From Leadbetterella lacunae (GTDB lineage: Bacteria > Bacteroidota > Bacteroidia > Cytophagales > Spirosomataceae): 64,000 nt of DNA. The position numbers were made by a program, and so were the translations under genes. The notes beneath the pieces are model-generated. The model did no database searches, was not told the origin of the DNA, and saw nothing but the letters and a program-made list of their open reading frames with translations. This document shows positions 45,142 through 54,032 of the stretch, in pieces. Within the stretch, counting starts at the first letter, position 1, and each line of letters begins with the position of its first letter. The stretch is from assembly GCF_042649125.1 (NCBI RefSeq), contig NZ_JBHRYQ010000001.1, positions 5,021,468 through 5,085,467 on the forward strand, given 5' to 3'.

Positions 45142-46284
45142 TCAAACCTTAAACTTATAAAAGTCTTCGGTTTTCTGACAGCATACTTGTTCCATTACTT
45201 GGTTTAGCTGTGTTTTGAGCATACTGATGGTGTGATTGCCGCCTTGTTTGCCCAATGCGGCCACGCCGTACATAAATGCCCTTCCCATCAAAGCAAATTC
45301 GGCCCCACTGGCAAGCGTACGTGCTATGTCTGGCCCTGACTGTATGCCACTATCCATCATAATTTTTATTTGACCTTTGTATTTTTCCACAATTGGCTCT
45401 AACGATTTTATCGAAGACTGTCCTGCGTCAAGCTGTCTGCCGCCGTGGTTTGAAACGATTATTCCGTCTAAGCCAAGTTTTATGGCCAATCTTGTGTCTT
45501 CTTCACTGGCTACCCCTTTTAAGACAATTTTTCCTTTCCATTTATCTCTTATCGCCGATATTTTATCCTCATTTACTCTTCCCGAAAAAGTCTGGTTCAT
45601 ATATGCTCCCAATGCCTTCATGTTTAGGTTTTTGGGCATATACTTTTTCATAGTTGCAAACTCAGGCTGTCCATGAAAAAGCGTATTTAACGCCCATTGG
45701 GGTTTGCCAAAAATCTGAATAAAGTTTTTGATTGACATTTTGGGTGGCATAGCCAGGCCATTGCGAATATCTCTTGGCCTAAATCCAAAACTCGGCACAT
45801 CACATAAAATACACAGCACCTCGCAACCGGCATTTTCGGCTCTTAATAGTATATCGTCTCTTAGACTATTTTCTGCTGGGTGGTATAGTTGAAACCAAAA
45901 TTTACCATCCGTTACTTGCCCAATTTTTTCAATGCTTGAGGTGGTAACTGTACTTAAAATAAACGGTATATTATGTTCTTTGGCTGCTTTTGCTAATATT
46001 TCTGGGGCATTGGGCCACATCAAACCTTGTAGGCCTACGGGCGATATTCCAAAAGGTGCATCATAAACATGACCGAAAAGTTCGGTTTTCATGCTTGAGC
46101 CAGCGTGTTTGTTTAGATAAGTAGGCTTAAGCTCAATTTGGTGCAAATCTGAAGTGTTTTTAATTAAATTTACGTCTTCGTTGCATCCTCCGTCTAGGTA
46201 TTCAAATGCAAATCGAGGGATTCGCTTCTCGGCCTTTTTTCTTAAATCAGCAAATGATGGATATTCTGGATTATAGGTATACAT
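45142..46284 (-). CDS. lldD: FMN-dependent alpha-hydroxy-acid (L-lactate-type) dehydrogenase
   Basis: FMN-binding TIM barrel of the LldD/glycolate oxidase family, 380 residues. Evidence: FAFEYLDGGCNEDVNL, PFGISPVGLQGLMWP, WFQLYHP, IVLKGVASEEDTRLAIKLG and the catalytic-His segment IIVSNHGGRQLDAGQSS, followed by IMMDSGIQSGPDIARTL. As the last gene of the rhamnose operon it would oxidise L-lactate, formed from L-lactaldehyde by the neighbouring RhaD dehydrogenase half, to pyruvate. Its start overlaps the original end of the kinase gene by 14 bases, so the two were translationally coupled. Other 2-hydroxy acids are possible substrates. Confidence 0.88.
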   Translation of the reverse strand: MYTYNPEYPSFADLRKKAEKRIPRFAFEYLDGGCNEDVNLIKNTSDLHQIELKPTYLNKHAGSSMKTELFGHVYDAPFGISPVGLQGLMWPNAPEILAKAAKEHNIPFILSTVTTSSIEKIGQVTDGKFWFQLYHPAENSLRDDILLRAENAGCEVLCILCDVPSFGFRPRDIRNGLAMPPKMSIKNFIQIFGKPQWALNTLFHGQPEFATMKKYMPKNLNMKALGAYMNQTFSGRVNEDKISAIRDKWKGKIVLKGVASEEDTRLAIKLGLDGIIVSNHGGRQLDAGQSSIKSLEPIVEKYKGQIKIMMDSGIQSGPDIARTLASGAEFALMGRAFMYGVAALGKQGGNHTISMLKTQLNQVMEQVCCQKTEDFYKFKV

Positions 46285-47596
46285 TTTCGATTTTTTTTAA
46301 TGAAACTAATTGTTCAGGTAAAGGTTTTTTATTCCAAAATGGATGAATGACCACTGCAGCACCTAGTGAACTTGCTTGCGAAATATCAGAAGCATAAACA
46401 GCATTCTCGGGAAAGGCCTTCGCTAGTAAATGCATGAAAATCGGATTCTTGCTAAAGCCTCCGTCTACATATATCGTTTTAATTAACTTTTAGCCTATAA
46501 CCAATTTTGAGGAGGCCACTTGTTGGTGTATGATGTCTTTAACTAGCTGGTGATAAGCTATCTCATAGGTTTCGAAAGTGGATAAGTCTCGGTTTTTAAA
46601 CTCGACTTGACTTATACTTTTAAGGTTTTTTAAAATAGCTTCATCGCATTTAACGGACTTATATGTATCTTTTTGGACATTAAAAAAGTCGGCTAATCTA
46701 GCAGTTTGAATTTCATGTTCATTTCCTGCAAATAGCCTTGAGGCCTTCACCGGTTTTTCTTTATAGTTGAGGTAATACAGGCAATCGTTTTGTATAGCTT
46801 CAGCCCTTGGAATAAATTTGGCAAATGGATTAAATGTGATGTTCCAAGTACCCGTAGAAATCAAAATAAATGGCTCTTTAAAACTTGCTAAATATGGCAC
46901 CAAAGCAGCGGAACTGTCATGCAGACCAACTCCAACCCAAATTTCTTCTTTTAGCTTTATTGGGTATTCTGAAAAATGAAATGGAGGGAGTTTTTTGTTT
47001 ATTTTTTCGTCTGTAATCCACCTGTGATATTTCATTTTGGTAAAATCCCAAAGGCTGGTATGGCACCCAATACTGGTTGAGTCGGTATAAAACTGACCCG
47101 TAATAAGTGAACTCAGGTATTGCGGTAGGTGTAAGAAATATTTTGTTTTGTTAAAAATATCCGGTTTCTCCTGCTGCATCCTAAAAATCTGCAAGCCAGA
47201 GTTTAAACTTCCCATTTCAGGTGATGAAGTAATATTTTCGAAGGTTTCTTTGCAATCAAACTTATCATAAAACTGCTTTTTAAGGTTCTCAGGGTAGGGT
47301 TTTAGGTAATTATATAGTGGAGTTAGCGGGGTATTTGAATCATCTATAGCCACTATACTCGCCCCATACGCACTAAAATTTACTGCTTTTAGGTTATATT
47401 CTCTTGTACTAAGAATGCTATTGTACGTTTCTAAAACCCAATCTGTAAGTAAGTTTAGGTTTTCAGAGGGGAATCCATCCTCATCTTTAATTTCTAAAAA
47501 TGAGGTGGATTGTTCCCAAACTATTTCATAATTCTCATTAAAAAGAAGTACTTTTTTGTTTGTTTTTCCTACATCGAAAATTGCAATCACATTCAT
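46271..47596 (-). pseudogene. rhaB: Rhamnulokinase-like FGGY kinase with internal stop codon
   Basis: FGGY sugar kinase expected to phosphorylate L-rhamnulose. From ATG 47596 the protein starts MNVIAIFDVGKTNKKVLLF (nucleotide-binding loop) and includes VNFSAYGASIVAID, GVGLHDSSAALVPYL and ILISTGTWNITFNPF. A TAA at 46492-46490 stops it after SSKLVIG. The same frame is open beyond, reading KLIKTIYVDGGFSKNPIF, SDISQASSLGAAVVIHPFWN and ending at 46271, overlapping the lldD start. So one nonsense codon removes 72 residues, including the ATP-site motif DGGFSKNP. The full protein would have 441 codons. The rest of the frame shows no damage, suggesting a very recent mutation, a sequence error, or readthrough. 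Confidence 0.88.
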
Positions 47597-47609
47597 AAAA
47601 ACCAATTAA

Positions 47610-48890
47610 TTATAGTCCAGTTGCAAACGTTTTTGATCCTCTCACATTAACCAAGTTCTCTCTTACTTTGAGATTTCTAAATAATTGAATTGGGCTTAAT
47701 GCACATTCAGTTCTTAGCCTAGCTTCGGCCACAAGAGCTCTAACGTCAGTACGGTAAGCACGCTGTAAAATCTCCTGAGCTTGTGCTACATCGTTGTTTT
47801 CTCTGGCGTTTTCAAGTGCTATGGTATCTACCAAAAGCGACTGGGCATAGGCAATCTGAATGGCTTCTACTGATTGAAGCAAATCCTCCAACGGATCTTT
47901 GATATTATGCGAAGCGTCTATCATCCATCCGAAATTAGAACCTTTTTCAAAAGGGGGATTGTTCGCTTGTATACCTTGTGTTAATTCATTGAAAATCAAG
48001 AATAACTGGTAAGGTTTTATACTTCCTACAGTGAGGTCGTCATCGCCATATTTGGAGTCGTTAAAGTGGAACCCACCAAGTTTGCCTTCCATCATAAGTA
48101 GGCTTACAATTTGCTCTATGTTGGCATTTGGCAAGTGATGACCCAAGTCTACCAAGGTGTATGCTTTTTTACCTAATTTATTTGCGAAAAGAAGGGATTG
48201 GCCCCAGTCGCCAATGGTCATAGAATAGAAATTAGGCTCAAATGCTTTATATTCCACCAGTAATTTCCAGTCATCAGGCAAAGCCGCATAAATCTCTTGT
48301 AAACTTTCTAAGGTATTTTCAAATGCCTTTTTGAAGTTTAATTGCCCCGGAAAGCATGAACCGTCAGACAGCCAAACCGTAAGCGATTTTGAACCCAAGT
48401 TTATGCCATGTTTGATAACGTCGATGTTATGGTCAACGGCTTGTTTGCGTATGGCCTTGTTAACGTTTTGAAGCGACCCAAATTTATAGCTATACTTTTG
48501 ATCCGCTTGGTCTTGAAATGTATTAGAATTTACGGCGTCAAAAGCCAAGCCGTGCTGAGCAGCAAGGGTTTTTATCTCAGCTGGGTTGGTGGGTGTGTCC
48601 CACGGAATATGCAAAGAAATGGCGTTTGAGGTCTTATCTAAAGCTCTTAGCAAGCCCACATCTTCTATTTTTTCTTCTAGATTTCGAGGTTCTCCACCTC
48701 CTGGGAATCGGCCAAAACGCGTGCTGCCTGTGCCTAAGGCCCAAGAGGGTATCGCAATGCTGAATTGCATTATTTTTTGTATAATCGCCTCTGCGTTTTC
48801 GACTTCTGAAAACGTAAAGTTTAATTTATTTTGATGACTTGCAAAAAACTGTTCGTTATGATTAGAAATTTGCTCTTTTGATATTTGCAT
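47610..48890 (-). CDS. rhaI: L-rhamnose isomerase (RhaI type)
   Basis: Xylose-isomerase-like TIM barrel converting L-rhamnose to L-rhamnulose, 426 residues, cytoplasmic. Evidence: IPSWALGTGSTRFGRFPGGG, SLHIPWDTPTNPAEI, LLVEYKAFEPNFYSM (metal-binding Glu), LVDLGHHLPNANIEQI (Asp) and GGFHFNDSKYGDDDLTVGS (Asp-rich metal site). This is the RhaI form of Pseudomonas and Bacteroidota rather than E. coli RhaA. It lies between rhaD and the kinase, with the kinase start 13 bases after its stop. Confidence 0.92.
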   Translation of the reverse strand: MQISKEQISNHNEQFFASHQNKLNFTFSEVENAEAIIQKIMQFSIAIPSWALGTGSTRFGRFPGGGEPRNLEEKIEDVGLLRALDKTSNAISLHIPWDTPTNPAEIKTLAAQHGLAFDAVNSNTFQDQADQKYSYKFGSLQNVNKAIRKQAVDHNIDVIKHGINLGSKSLTVWLSDGSCFPGQLNFKKAFENTLESLQEIYAALPDDWKLLVEYKAFEPNFYSMTIGDWGQSLLFANKLGKKAYTLVDLGHHLPNANIEQIVSLLMMEGKLGGFHFNDSKYGDDDLTVGSIKPYQLFLIFNELTQGIQANNPPFEKGSNFGWMIDASHNIKDPLEDLLQSVEAIQIAYAQSLLVDTIALENARENNDVAQAQEILQRAYRTDVRALVAEARLRTECALSPIQLFRNLKVRENLVNVRGSKTFATGL

Positions 48891-48969
48891 TTGTTTATAC
48901 GCTTTAAGGTTTTATTGATAGATTTTTCTATAATATTTAAGAAAAATGAGTTTTTAATTCCATTTTAAA

Positions 48970-51066
48970 TTATCTATAAAAACCCATTGCAACTCCACCG
49001 TCTACGTTTATGGCGTTTCCGGTCGACTTATTGAGCAAGCCGCCCACTAAGGCAAAGCATGCATTTGCGATATCGTCTGGAAGGATGATTTCATTTAACA
49101 AAGTCCTTTTGGCGTAATATGCAGGAAGTTCCTCAACCGTAATTCCGTATGCTTTTGCACGGCCTTCGGCCCATCCGCCTGCCCAAATATTTGAGTCTGA
49201 AATAACGGCATCGGGATTCACGGTGTTTACTCTGATTTTGTCTACCCCTAACTCCGCGGCCATTAGTCTCGTCATGTGTGCTTGTGCTGCTTTTGCAGAA
49301 CCATATCCCGGGTTATTTGGTCCCGCCACTACGGCATTTTTCGACGCAATATTTACGATATCACCGCCAATATTTTGCTTTTTCATGACACGCACCGCAG
49401 CCTGACTTACGATAAATTGTCCTTTAACCAAAATGTCATATAGTCTATCCCACTCTTCAATCGTGTGTTCGGTAATAGATTTTGAAATACTGATTCCAGC
49501 ATTATTTACTACTAAATCTACGCCTCCAAAAGCAAGTGCAGTTGCATCGAAAGCGGCTTGTGCTGAAGCAGTATCCGTTACATTTAACAATGTTGATGAA
49601 ACGGCATCTTTGCCAAACAAGGCTATAAATTCAGCAGTGGCTGCGTCTAGCCTCTCTTGGTTTATATCATTTAAAATTACACAAGCTCCTTCTTCGGCAA
49701 ATTTCTTAGCAATCGCCTTTCCGATTCCGCCCGCACTTCCTGTTACCACCGCTATTCTACCCGAAAGGGCCTTTGGCTTAGGCATACGCTGAAGTTTGGC
49801 TTCTTCTAGCAACCAATATTCTATATCAAATGCTTCTTGGTGAGGTAGCGAGGTATATTCTGAAACCGCCTCAGCACCTTTCATTACGTTGATGGCGTTG
49901 GTGTAATATTCCGACGCCAAACGTGCCATGGTTTTATCTTTGGCAAAAGTAAACATACCCACACCCGGATAAAGGATAACCACCGGATTGGGGTCACGCA
50001 TAGCAGGTGAGTTTGGATGTTTACATGCGTCGTAATACGCTTTATATCCAGCTCTATAGGCTTCAAATACACTTTCTAAATAGGCTGCGTCTTCCACTTT
50101 GGTTGGATCTAATACCAAAGGAGCAATCTTTGTTCTTAAAAAATGATCGGGACAAGAGGTGCCCAAAGGTGCCAACTTAGCCAAGTCGTTTGAGTTGATA
50201 AACTCTAACACTCTGGCATCGTCTGTGAAGTGGCCCACCATTTTTCGTTCTGAAGAGCAATATCCTCTAAGCGTAGGAGCTAAACTCGCCGCTTTGGTTT
50301 TTCTATCTGCTTCTGCTAAACTTGGTGCTTTTTCTCCTCCAAAAACTGGACGTTTTTTGCCGTAGTTTTCTTCCAAAAATTCTGCACACTTTTCTGTAAC
50401 TTCTAAGGTGTTGATATAACTGCTGTAGGCGGTGTCTCCCCACGTAAACAAACCGTGAGAACCCAACATGATTCCTTTCAGTGCGATTCCTTTTGCGGCT
50501 GCTTCTTGCAGGCAAGCCCTAAGCTTTAGTCCTAAATCAAAACCTGGTCTTTGCCACTCTACCCAACCGATTTCGCCATTAAATAGCTCGTCTGTGATTT
50601 TTTTGCCGTCTTTGGCGGCTGCTATCGCAATGGCAGCATCAGGGTGCAAGTGGTCTATATGTTTAAATGGCAAAAATCCATGCAAAGGTGTATCTATCGA
50701 AGGTGCTTTTGAAGCTAAATCGAAAATACAGTGGTTAAAAAGTTCCACCATTTCGTCTTCTTGGGCTATGCCTTTGTATACTTTTTCGAGATTAAGTAAA
50801 CGCTCCATATACAATGCCGCACAACCCGATTTTTTCAAAGTACCGATATCGCCACCAGAGCCTTTGATCCACATAACTTCGGTTTCTTGGCCAGTTAGTG
50901 GGTCTTTGTCGGTGATTTTTACAGACGTGTTTCCACCTCCATAATTAGTTAATCGGAGGTCTGCTCCTAATAAATTAGATCTATAAATAAACAATGCGAC
51001 TTCGTCACCGGCCATTGAAGCGGCTTTGGCGTCATCCCATAGATAGCTTACGTGTTTGAAATTCAT
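48970..51066 (-). CDS. rhaD: Bifunctional rhamnulose-1-phosphate aldolase / L-lactaldehyde dehydrogenase
   Basis: Two enzymes in one 698-residue chain. Residues 1 to about 400 form a class II aldolase: LTNYGGGNTSVKI, the zinc-site segment TPLHGFLPFKHIDHLHPDA and GSHGLFTWG. They split L-rhamnulose-1-phosphate to dihydroxyacetone phosphate and L-lactaldehyde. Residues about 435-698 are a short-chain dehydrogenase: VTGSAGGIGKAIAKKF, NNAGIS, the catalytic YGSAK and a C-terminal INVDGGVAMGF. They oxidise lactaldehyde to L-lactate. This fusion is the standard Bacteroidota/Rhizobium RhaD form. It lies between rhaT and rhaI. Confidence 0.95.
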   Translation of the reverse strand: MNFKHVSYLWDDAKAASMAGDEVALFIYRSNLLGADLRLTNYGGGNTSVKITDKDPLTGQETEVMWIKGSGGDIGTLKKSGCAALYMERLLNLEKVYKGIAQEDEMVELFNHCIFDLASKAPSIDTPLHGFLPFKHIDHLHPDAAIAIAAAKDGKKITDELFNGEIGWVEWQRPGFDLGLKLRACLQEAAAKGIALKGIMLGSHGLFTWGDTAYSSYINTLEVTEKCAEFLEENYGKKRPVFGGEKAPSLAEADRKTKAASLAPTLRGYCSSERKMVGHFTDDARVLEFINSNDLAKLAPLGTSCPDHFLRTKIAPLVLDPTKVEDAAYLESVFEAYRAGYKAYYDACKHPNSPAMRDPNPVVILYPGVGMFTFAKDKTMARLASEYYTNAINVMKGAEAVSEYTSLPHQEAFDIEYWLLEEAKLQRMPKPKALSGRIAVVTGSAGGIGKAIAKKFAEEGACVILNDINQERLDAATAEFIALFGKDAVSSTLLNVTDTASAQAAFDATALAFGGVDLVVNNAGISISKSITEHTIEEWDRLYDILVKGQFIVSQAAVRVMKKQNIGGDIVNIASKNAVVAGPNNPGYGSAKAAQAHMTRLMAAELGVDKIRVNTVNPDAVISDSNIWAGGWAEGRAKAYGITVEELPAYYAKRTLLNEIILPDDIANACFALVGGLLNKSTGNAINVDGGVAMGFYR

Positions 51067-51095
51067 ATTCTTAAAAGTTTTATTTTAATAATTTA

Positions 51096-52136
51096 TTAAA
51101 TTGAGTTTCCAATACCCACAAGGATAATAGAGAGTAATATTGCGGCTATTCCAAGTATAAAAGTTCTGAAGGTTTTGCGGTTTACGCCCTGCCATTCTTT
51201 TAGGTAAAGGCCCCAAAAATTACCTGTTAAAATTATGGTGGCCATGTGTAAAATCCATGAGCTTGCTCCGTTGCCTAATTTGCTTTCGCCCATGCCATAA
51301 AAGAAAAATTGCAAAAACCACAAAGTACCTCCAATAGCAGAAAATAAGACGTTTGAAGCAATAGGAGTGTTGGGGTTTGTGTAATCTACGAATGATTTGT
51401 TTTTGAAATTGAGGTATATGCACCAAATGAAATTTGTGGTTAACCCTCCCCAAAGGAGTACTATATAGGTTACGTTATTTTGAAACAAAGGGTTATAGCC
51501 CAACCTAACCGCCTCATCTGCTAGGGGTTTGCCGGCTTCAATGCCGTAGTTAAAAAATGCACTTAGAATACCCGATAATATCGCAATTATTAGGCCTTTT
51601 ACTAAATTAAATTCGTCTTGGAATTCTTTTTTAGCATTATTTTCTTTCATTACACCTGCTTTGCCTGATATGGCAATGCCAATCAGGCAGACCAATACGC
51701 CTCCCAATACCAACTGTCCGCCATTAGAGCTGATCATTTGGCTAAAATTTACTTTGCCTTCCGATGGATAAAAATTATAATAAATAGCCGGTACTATTGC
51801 CCCAAAAGCAGAACTGAAACCTAAAACGATGGAGTTTCCGAGCGACATGCCGAGGTATCTGATTCCCAAGCCGTAGGTGAGGCCGCCAATGCCCCAAATG
51901 AGCCCCATGCTAAACGTAATATATAAGGTTTTTGAGTCTTCAGAAGTAATAATACTAAGAAACTCAGGAATGGTGATATAGGCAGCTATAAACGGAACTA
52001 TTAGCCAAGAAAACAATCCGCCTACAAGCCAATAGCTTTCCCAAGACCAGTCTTTTACTTTTTTTAAAGACATATAAAAACTCCCAGAAGAAATTCCTCC
52101 AATGGTATGAAAAAAAAGGCCTAAAATAGTATGCAT
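51096..52136 (-). CDS. rhaT: L-rhamnose/H+ symporter
   Basis: Inner-membrane rhamnose importer of the RhaT family, 346 residues with about 10 hydrophobic helices. Starts MHTILGLFFHTIGGISSGSF and contains VKDWSWESYWLVGGLFSW, GLIWGIGGLTYGLGIRYLGM, SLGNSIVLGFSSAFGAIVPA and FLQFFFYGMGESKLG, all typical of RhaT. It is the first gene of the rhamnose operon (29 bases before rhaD), so the promoter must lie in the 376-base gap upstream. Start placed at the first ATG. Confidence 0.94.
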   Translation of the reverse strand: MHTILGLFFHTIGGISSGSFYMSLKKVKDWSWESYWLVGGLFSWLIVPFIAAYITIPEFLSIITSEDSKTLYITFSMGLIWGIGGLTYGLGIRYLGMSLGNSIVLGFSSAFGAIVPAIYYNFYPSEGKVNFSQMISSNGGQLVLGGVLVCLIGIAISGKAGVMKENNAKKEFQDEFNLVKGLIIAILSGILSAFFNYGIEAGKPLADEAVRLGYNPLFQNNVTYIVLLWGGLTTNFIWCIYLNFKNKSFVDYTNPNTPIASNVLFSAIGGTLWFLQFFFYGMGESKLGNGASSWILHMATIILTGNFWGLYLKEWQGVNRKTFRTFILGIAAILLSIILVGIGNSI

Positions 52137-52512
52137 ATTATTCGGTACGCTTTGATTTGAATAAATACTAAATTGTATCTATTTGATTTTTAGTAGGACA
52201 AAGTTCTGATATTAACGAGTCATAAACTTTAAACAAATTGATAGTTTAATAGTACATTTTGATAATATGTAGATTGGTTATATATCAAATTTGGGCTAGT
52301 ATTTGAAATAAAGCATAACAGATTGATATGAGATTTAGGCAATATTTGGCCTCATTTCACACTAAAAAAATGCAAATGGGCTTTTAATAAAAAATCTAAG
52401 TTCTCTCTCCCAAATAGTAGTAACTCAAATCTGAAAAACTAGGTGCTTTTTAACCTTAATTAATCCGAAAAATGTTGAACTTGAATTTTTAAATAGTTAG
52501 AAAAGATATAGT
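52137..52512. other. Intergenic region upstream of the rhamnose operon
   Basis: 376 AT-rich bases between rhaT and the sulfatase end. It must hold the rhaT promoter, but I found no exact TAnnTTTG box on the minus strand, no strong palindrome and no coding potential. Weak TTGATA/TATCAA pairs occur but look like chance. Confidence 0.6.
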
Positions 52513-53970
52513 TTATTTCGAGTTTGATTTTTCAATAAAGTATGCGTTAAATGTATATTTAGAAAAAGGTGAATTATCGGCCCATTTTTCAGGGATAGAG
52601 GTTTTTAGCTTTTTTATTTTCTTAAAATATACTTTTTTAGACGCCAGATTTTTCCATTCATTGGGATCTTTATTTAAATCATAAAGTTCATTTGAACCAT
52701 CCTCATACTGAATGTATCTAAACGATTTATCTCGTATTGATACATTGCCGACACCATAAAAAGACAGGGCCGCATATGGCCAGTTTTTTGTGGTTTTGTT
52801 AATTAATCCTACCAAAGAGTGGCCTTCGTTCATTTTGTTTGCGGGAAGTTTGCAAATATCTAATAGGGTAGGGTAGATGTCGAGAAGTTGAACAGGTTCG
52901 TCCACATTTTGTGCTTGCGAAGGGTTTCTTTTATCGTTAATAATAAGTACCGTGCGGGTGTCTCTTTCCCATAGAGCTTGTTTTGCAAATCTGTTTTTTT
53001 CGCCAAGGTGGTAGCCATGGTCTGCCCAAAGTACAATTACCGTATTGTTGGCATATTTTGAATTTTCTAATTGGTCTAAAACCTTCCCCAATTGAGCATC
53101 AACAAACGCTACACAGGCCGAATAAGCCTGTATGACTTCCGGCCATTGTCCGTTTTTTATGAGCATTTCGGTTGTTGGCATCATTGGTGCATCTGCCACT
53201 CGTATGCCCATCGCAGGTACGTCGTCAAGGTCTGACTTTAGGTATGGTGGAGTTTTGATTTTTTCTATTGGAAACATATCAAACCATTTTTGTGGTGCAT
53301 ATAAGGGCACATGAGGTCTTACAAACCCTAAAGCCATAAAAAAGGGCTTATCATGCTCTTTTTTTAATTTTTCAATGACCCACTCTGCACTGATATAGTC
53401 CGTCATCAGGCTGTCAGCATCCGGATAAGGCCCCCAGTCTGTTTGGGTCATTTCCACCCCTTTTTTAGGAATTGGGGCGTATTTAAACCTCGTTTCTGGT
53501 TTGGGTCCCATCAAATCTTTTATGTGGCTTGTGCCAAACTCATCAAAAACTAATGCTTTGTCTCCTTGGTGAAAAACTTTACCTGCTCCGAAGGTTCGGT
53601 AGCCATTTTGTTCAAAATAATCAGGCAAAAAAGTAGCAGATTTAATTTTTTCATTCGACTTTTTGATGTCTTTGTCGCTGACTTGCAGATAGTTTCCGCT
53701 ACTTGTTGGATACAAACCTGACAAAAGACTTGCTCGCGAAGGCCCACAAATGGGAGCTTGACAGTGTGCATTGGTGAAAAGAGTACCAGACTTAAGGAGC
53801 CTGTCAATATTGGGAGTAGGAATACGTATAGAACCCTCCATACATGCAATGTAATCGTTTAAGTCGTCTATTGAAATAAACAGCACGTTAGGTTTTTCTT
53901 GAGCTATTGATTGTTTTTGGATTAAACAAAAAAACAGGTAAATTATAAAACTTAAAATTGATTTATTCAT
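52513..53970 (-). CDS. S1-family sulfatase (iduronate-2-sulfatase-like)
   Basis: Secreted sulfatase, 485 residues. Signal peptide (SIIYLFF-type to IAQ), then NVLFISIDDLNDYI (metal-binding Asp pair). The formylglycine motif CGPSR follows, with Cys75 in CQAPICGPSRASLLSG. Later come PFFMALGFVRPHVPLYAPQKW, the metal site VIVLWADHGYHLGEKNRFAKQ and a C-terminal subdomain ending near residue 455. The Cys needs conversion by a formylglycine-generating enzyme encoded elsewhere. The iduronate-2-sulfatase-like form is common in marine and gut glycan clusters. It is the last gene of this cluster, 62 bases after the second sulfatase. Confidence 0.93.
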   Translation of the reverse strand: MNKSILSFIIYLFFCLIQKQSIAQEKPNVLFISIDDLNDYIACMEGSIRIPTPNIDRLLKSGTLFTNAHCQAPICGPSRASLLSGLYPTSSGNYLQVSDKDIKKSNEKIKSATFLPDYFEQNGYRTFGAGKVFHQGDKALVFDEFGTSHIKDLMGPKPETRFKYAPIPKKGVEMTQTDWGPYPDADSLMTDYISAEWVIEKLKKEHDKPFFMALGFVRPHVPLYAPQKWFDMFPIEKIKTPPYLKSDLDDVPAMGIRVADAPMMPTTEMLIKNGQWPEVIQAYSACVAFVDAQLGKVLDQLENSKYANNTVIVLWADHGYHLGEKNRFAKQALWERDTRTVLIINDKRNPSQAQNVDEPVQLLDIYPTLLDICKLPANKMNEGHSLVGLINKTTKNWPYAALSFYGVGNVSIRDKSFRYIQYEDGSNELYDLNKDPNEWKNLASKKVYFKKIKKLKTSIPEKWADNSPFSKYTFNAYFIEKSNSK

Positions 53971-54032
53971 CTTTCCAAAGCTGCTTGAGAGTTTAAAAAA
54001 TTAAGAATGGTTTATTATTTGGTTCTGTTTTT

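Noticed and set aside
46381..46440. Suspected second frameshift in the rhamnulokinase
   Set aside because: Careful reading of the complementary strand shows the frame is continuous (LLAKAFPENAVYASD); only the single TAA disrupts it.
49433..49792. Plus-strand 119-codon frame
   Set aside because: Antisense shadow of the dehydrogenase half of rhaD.
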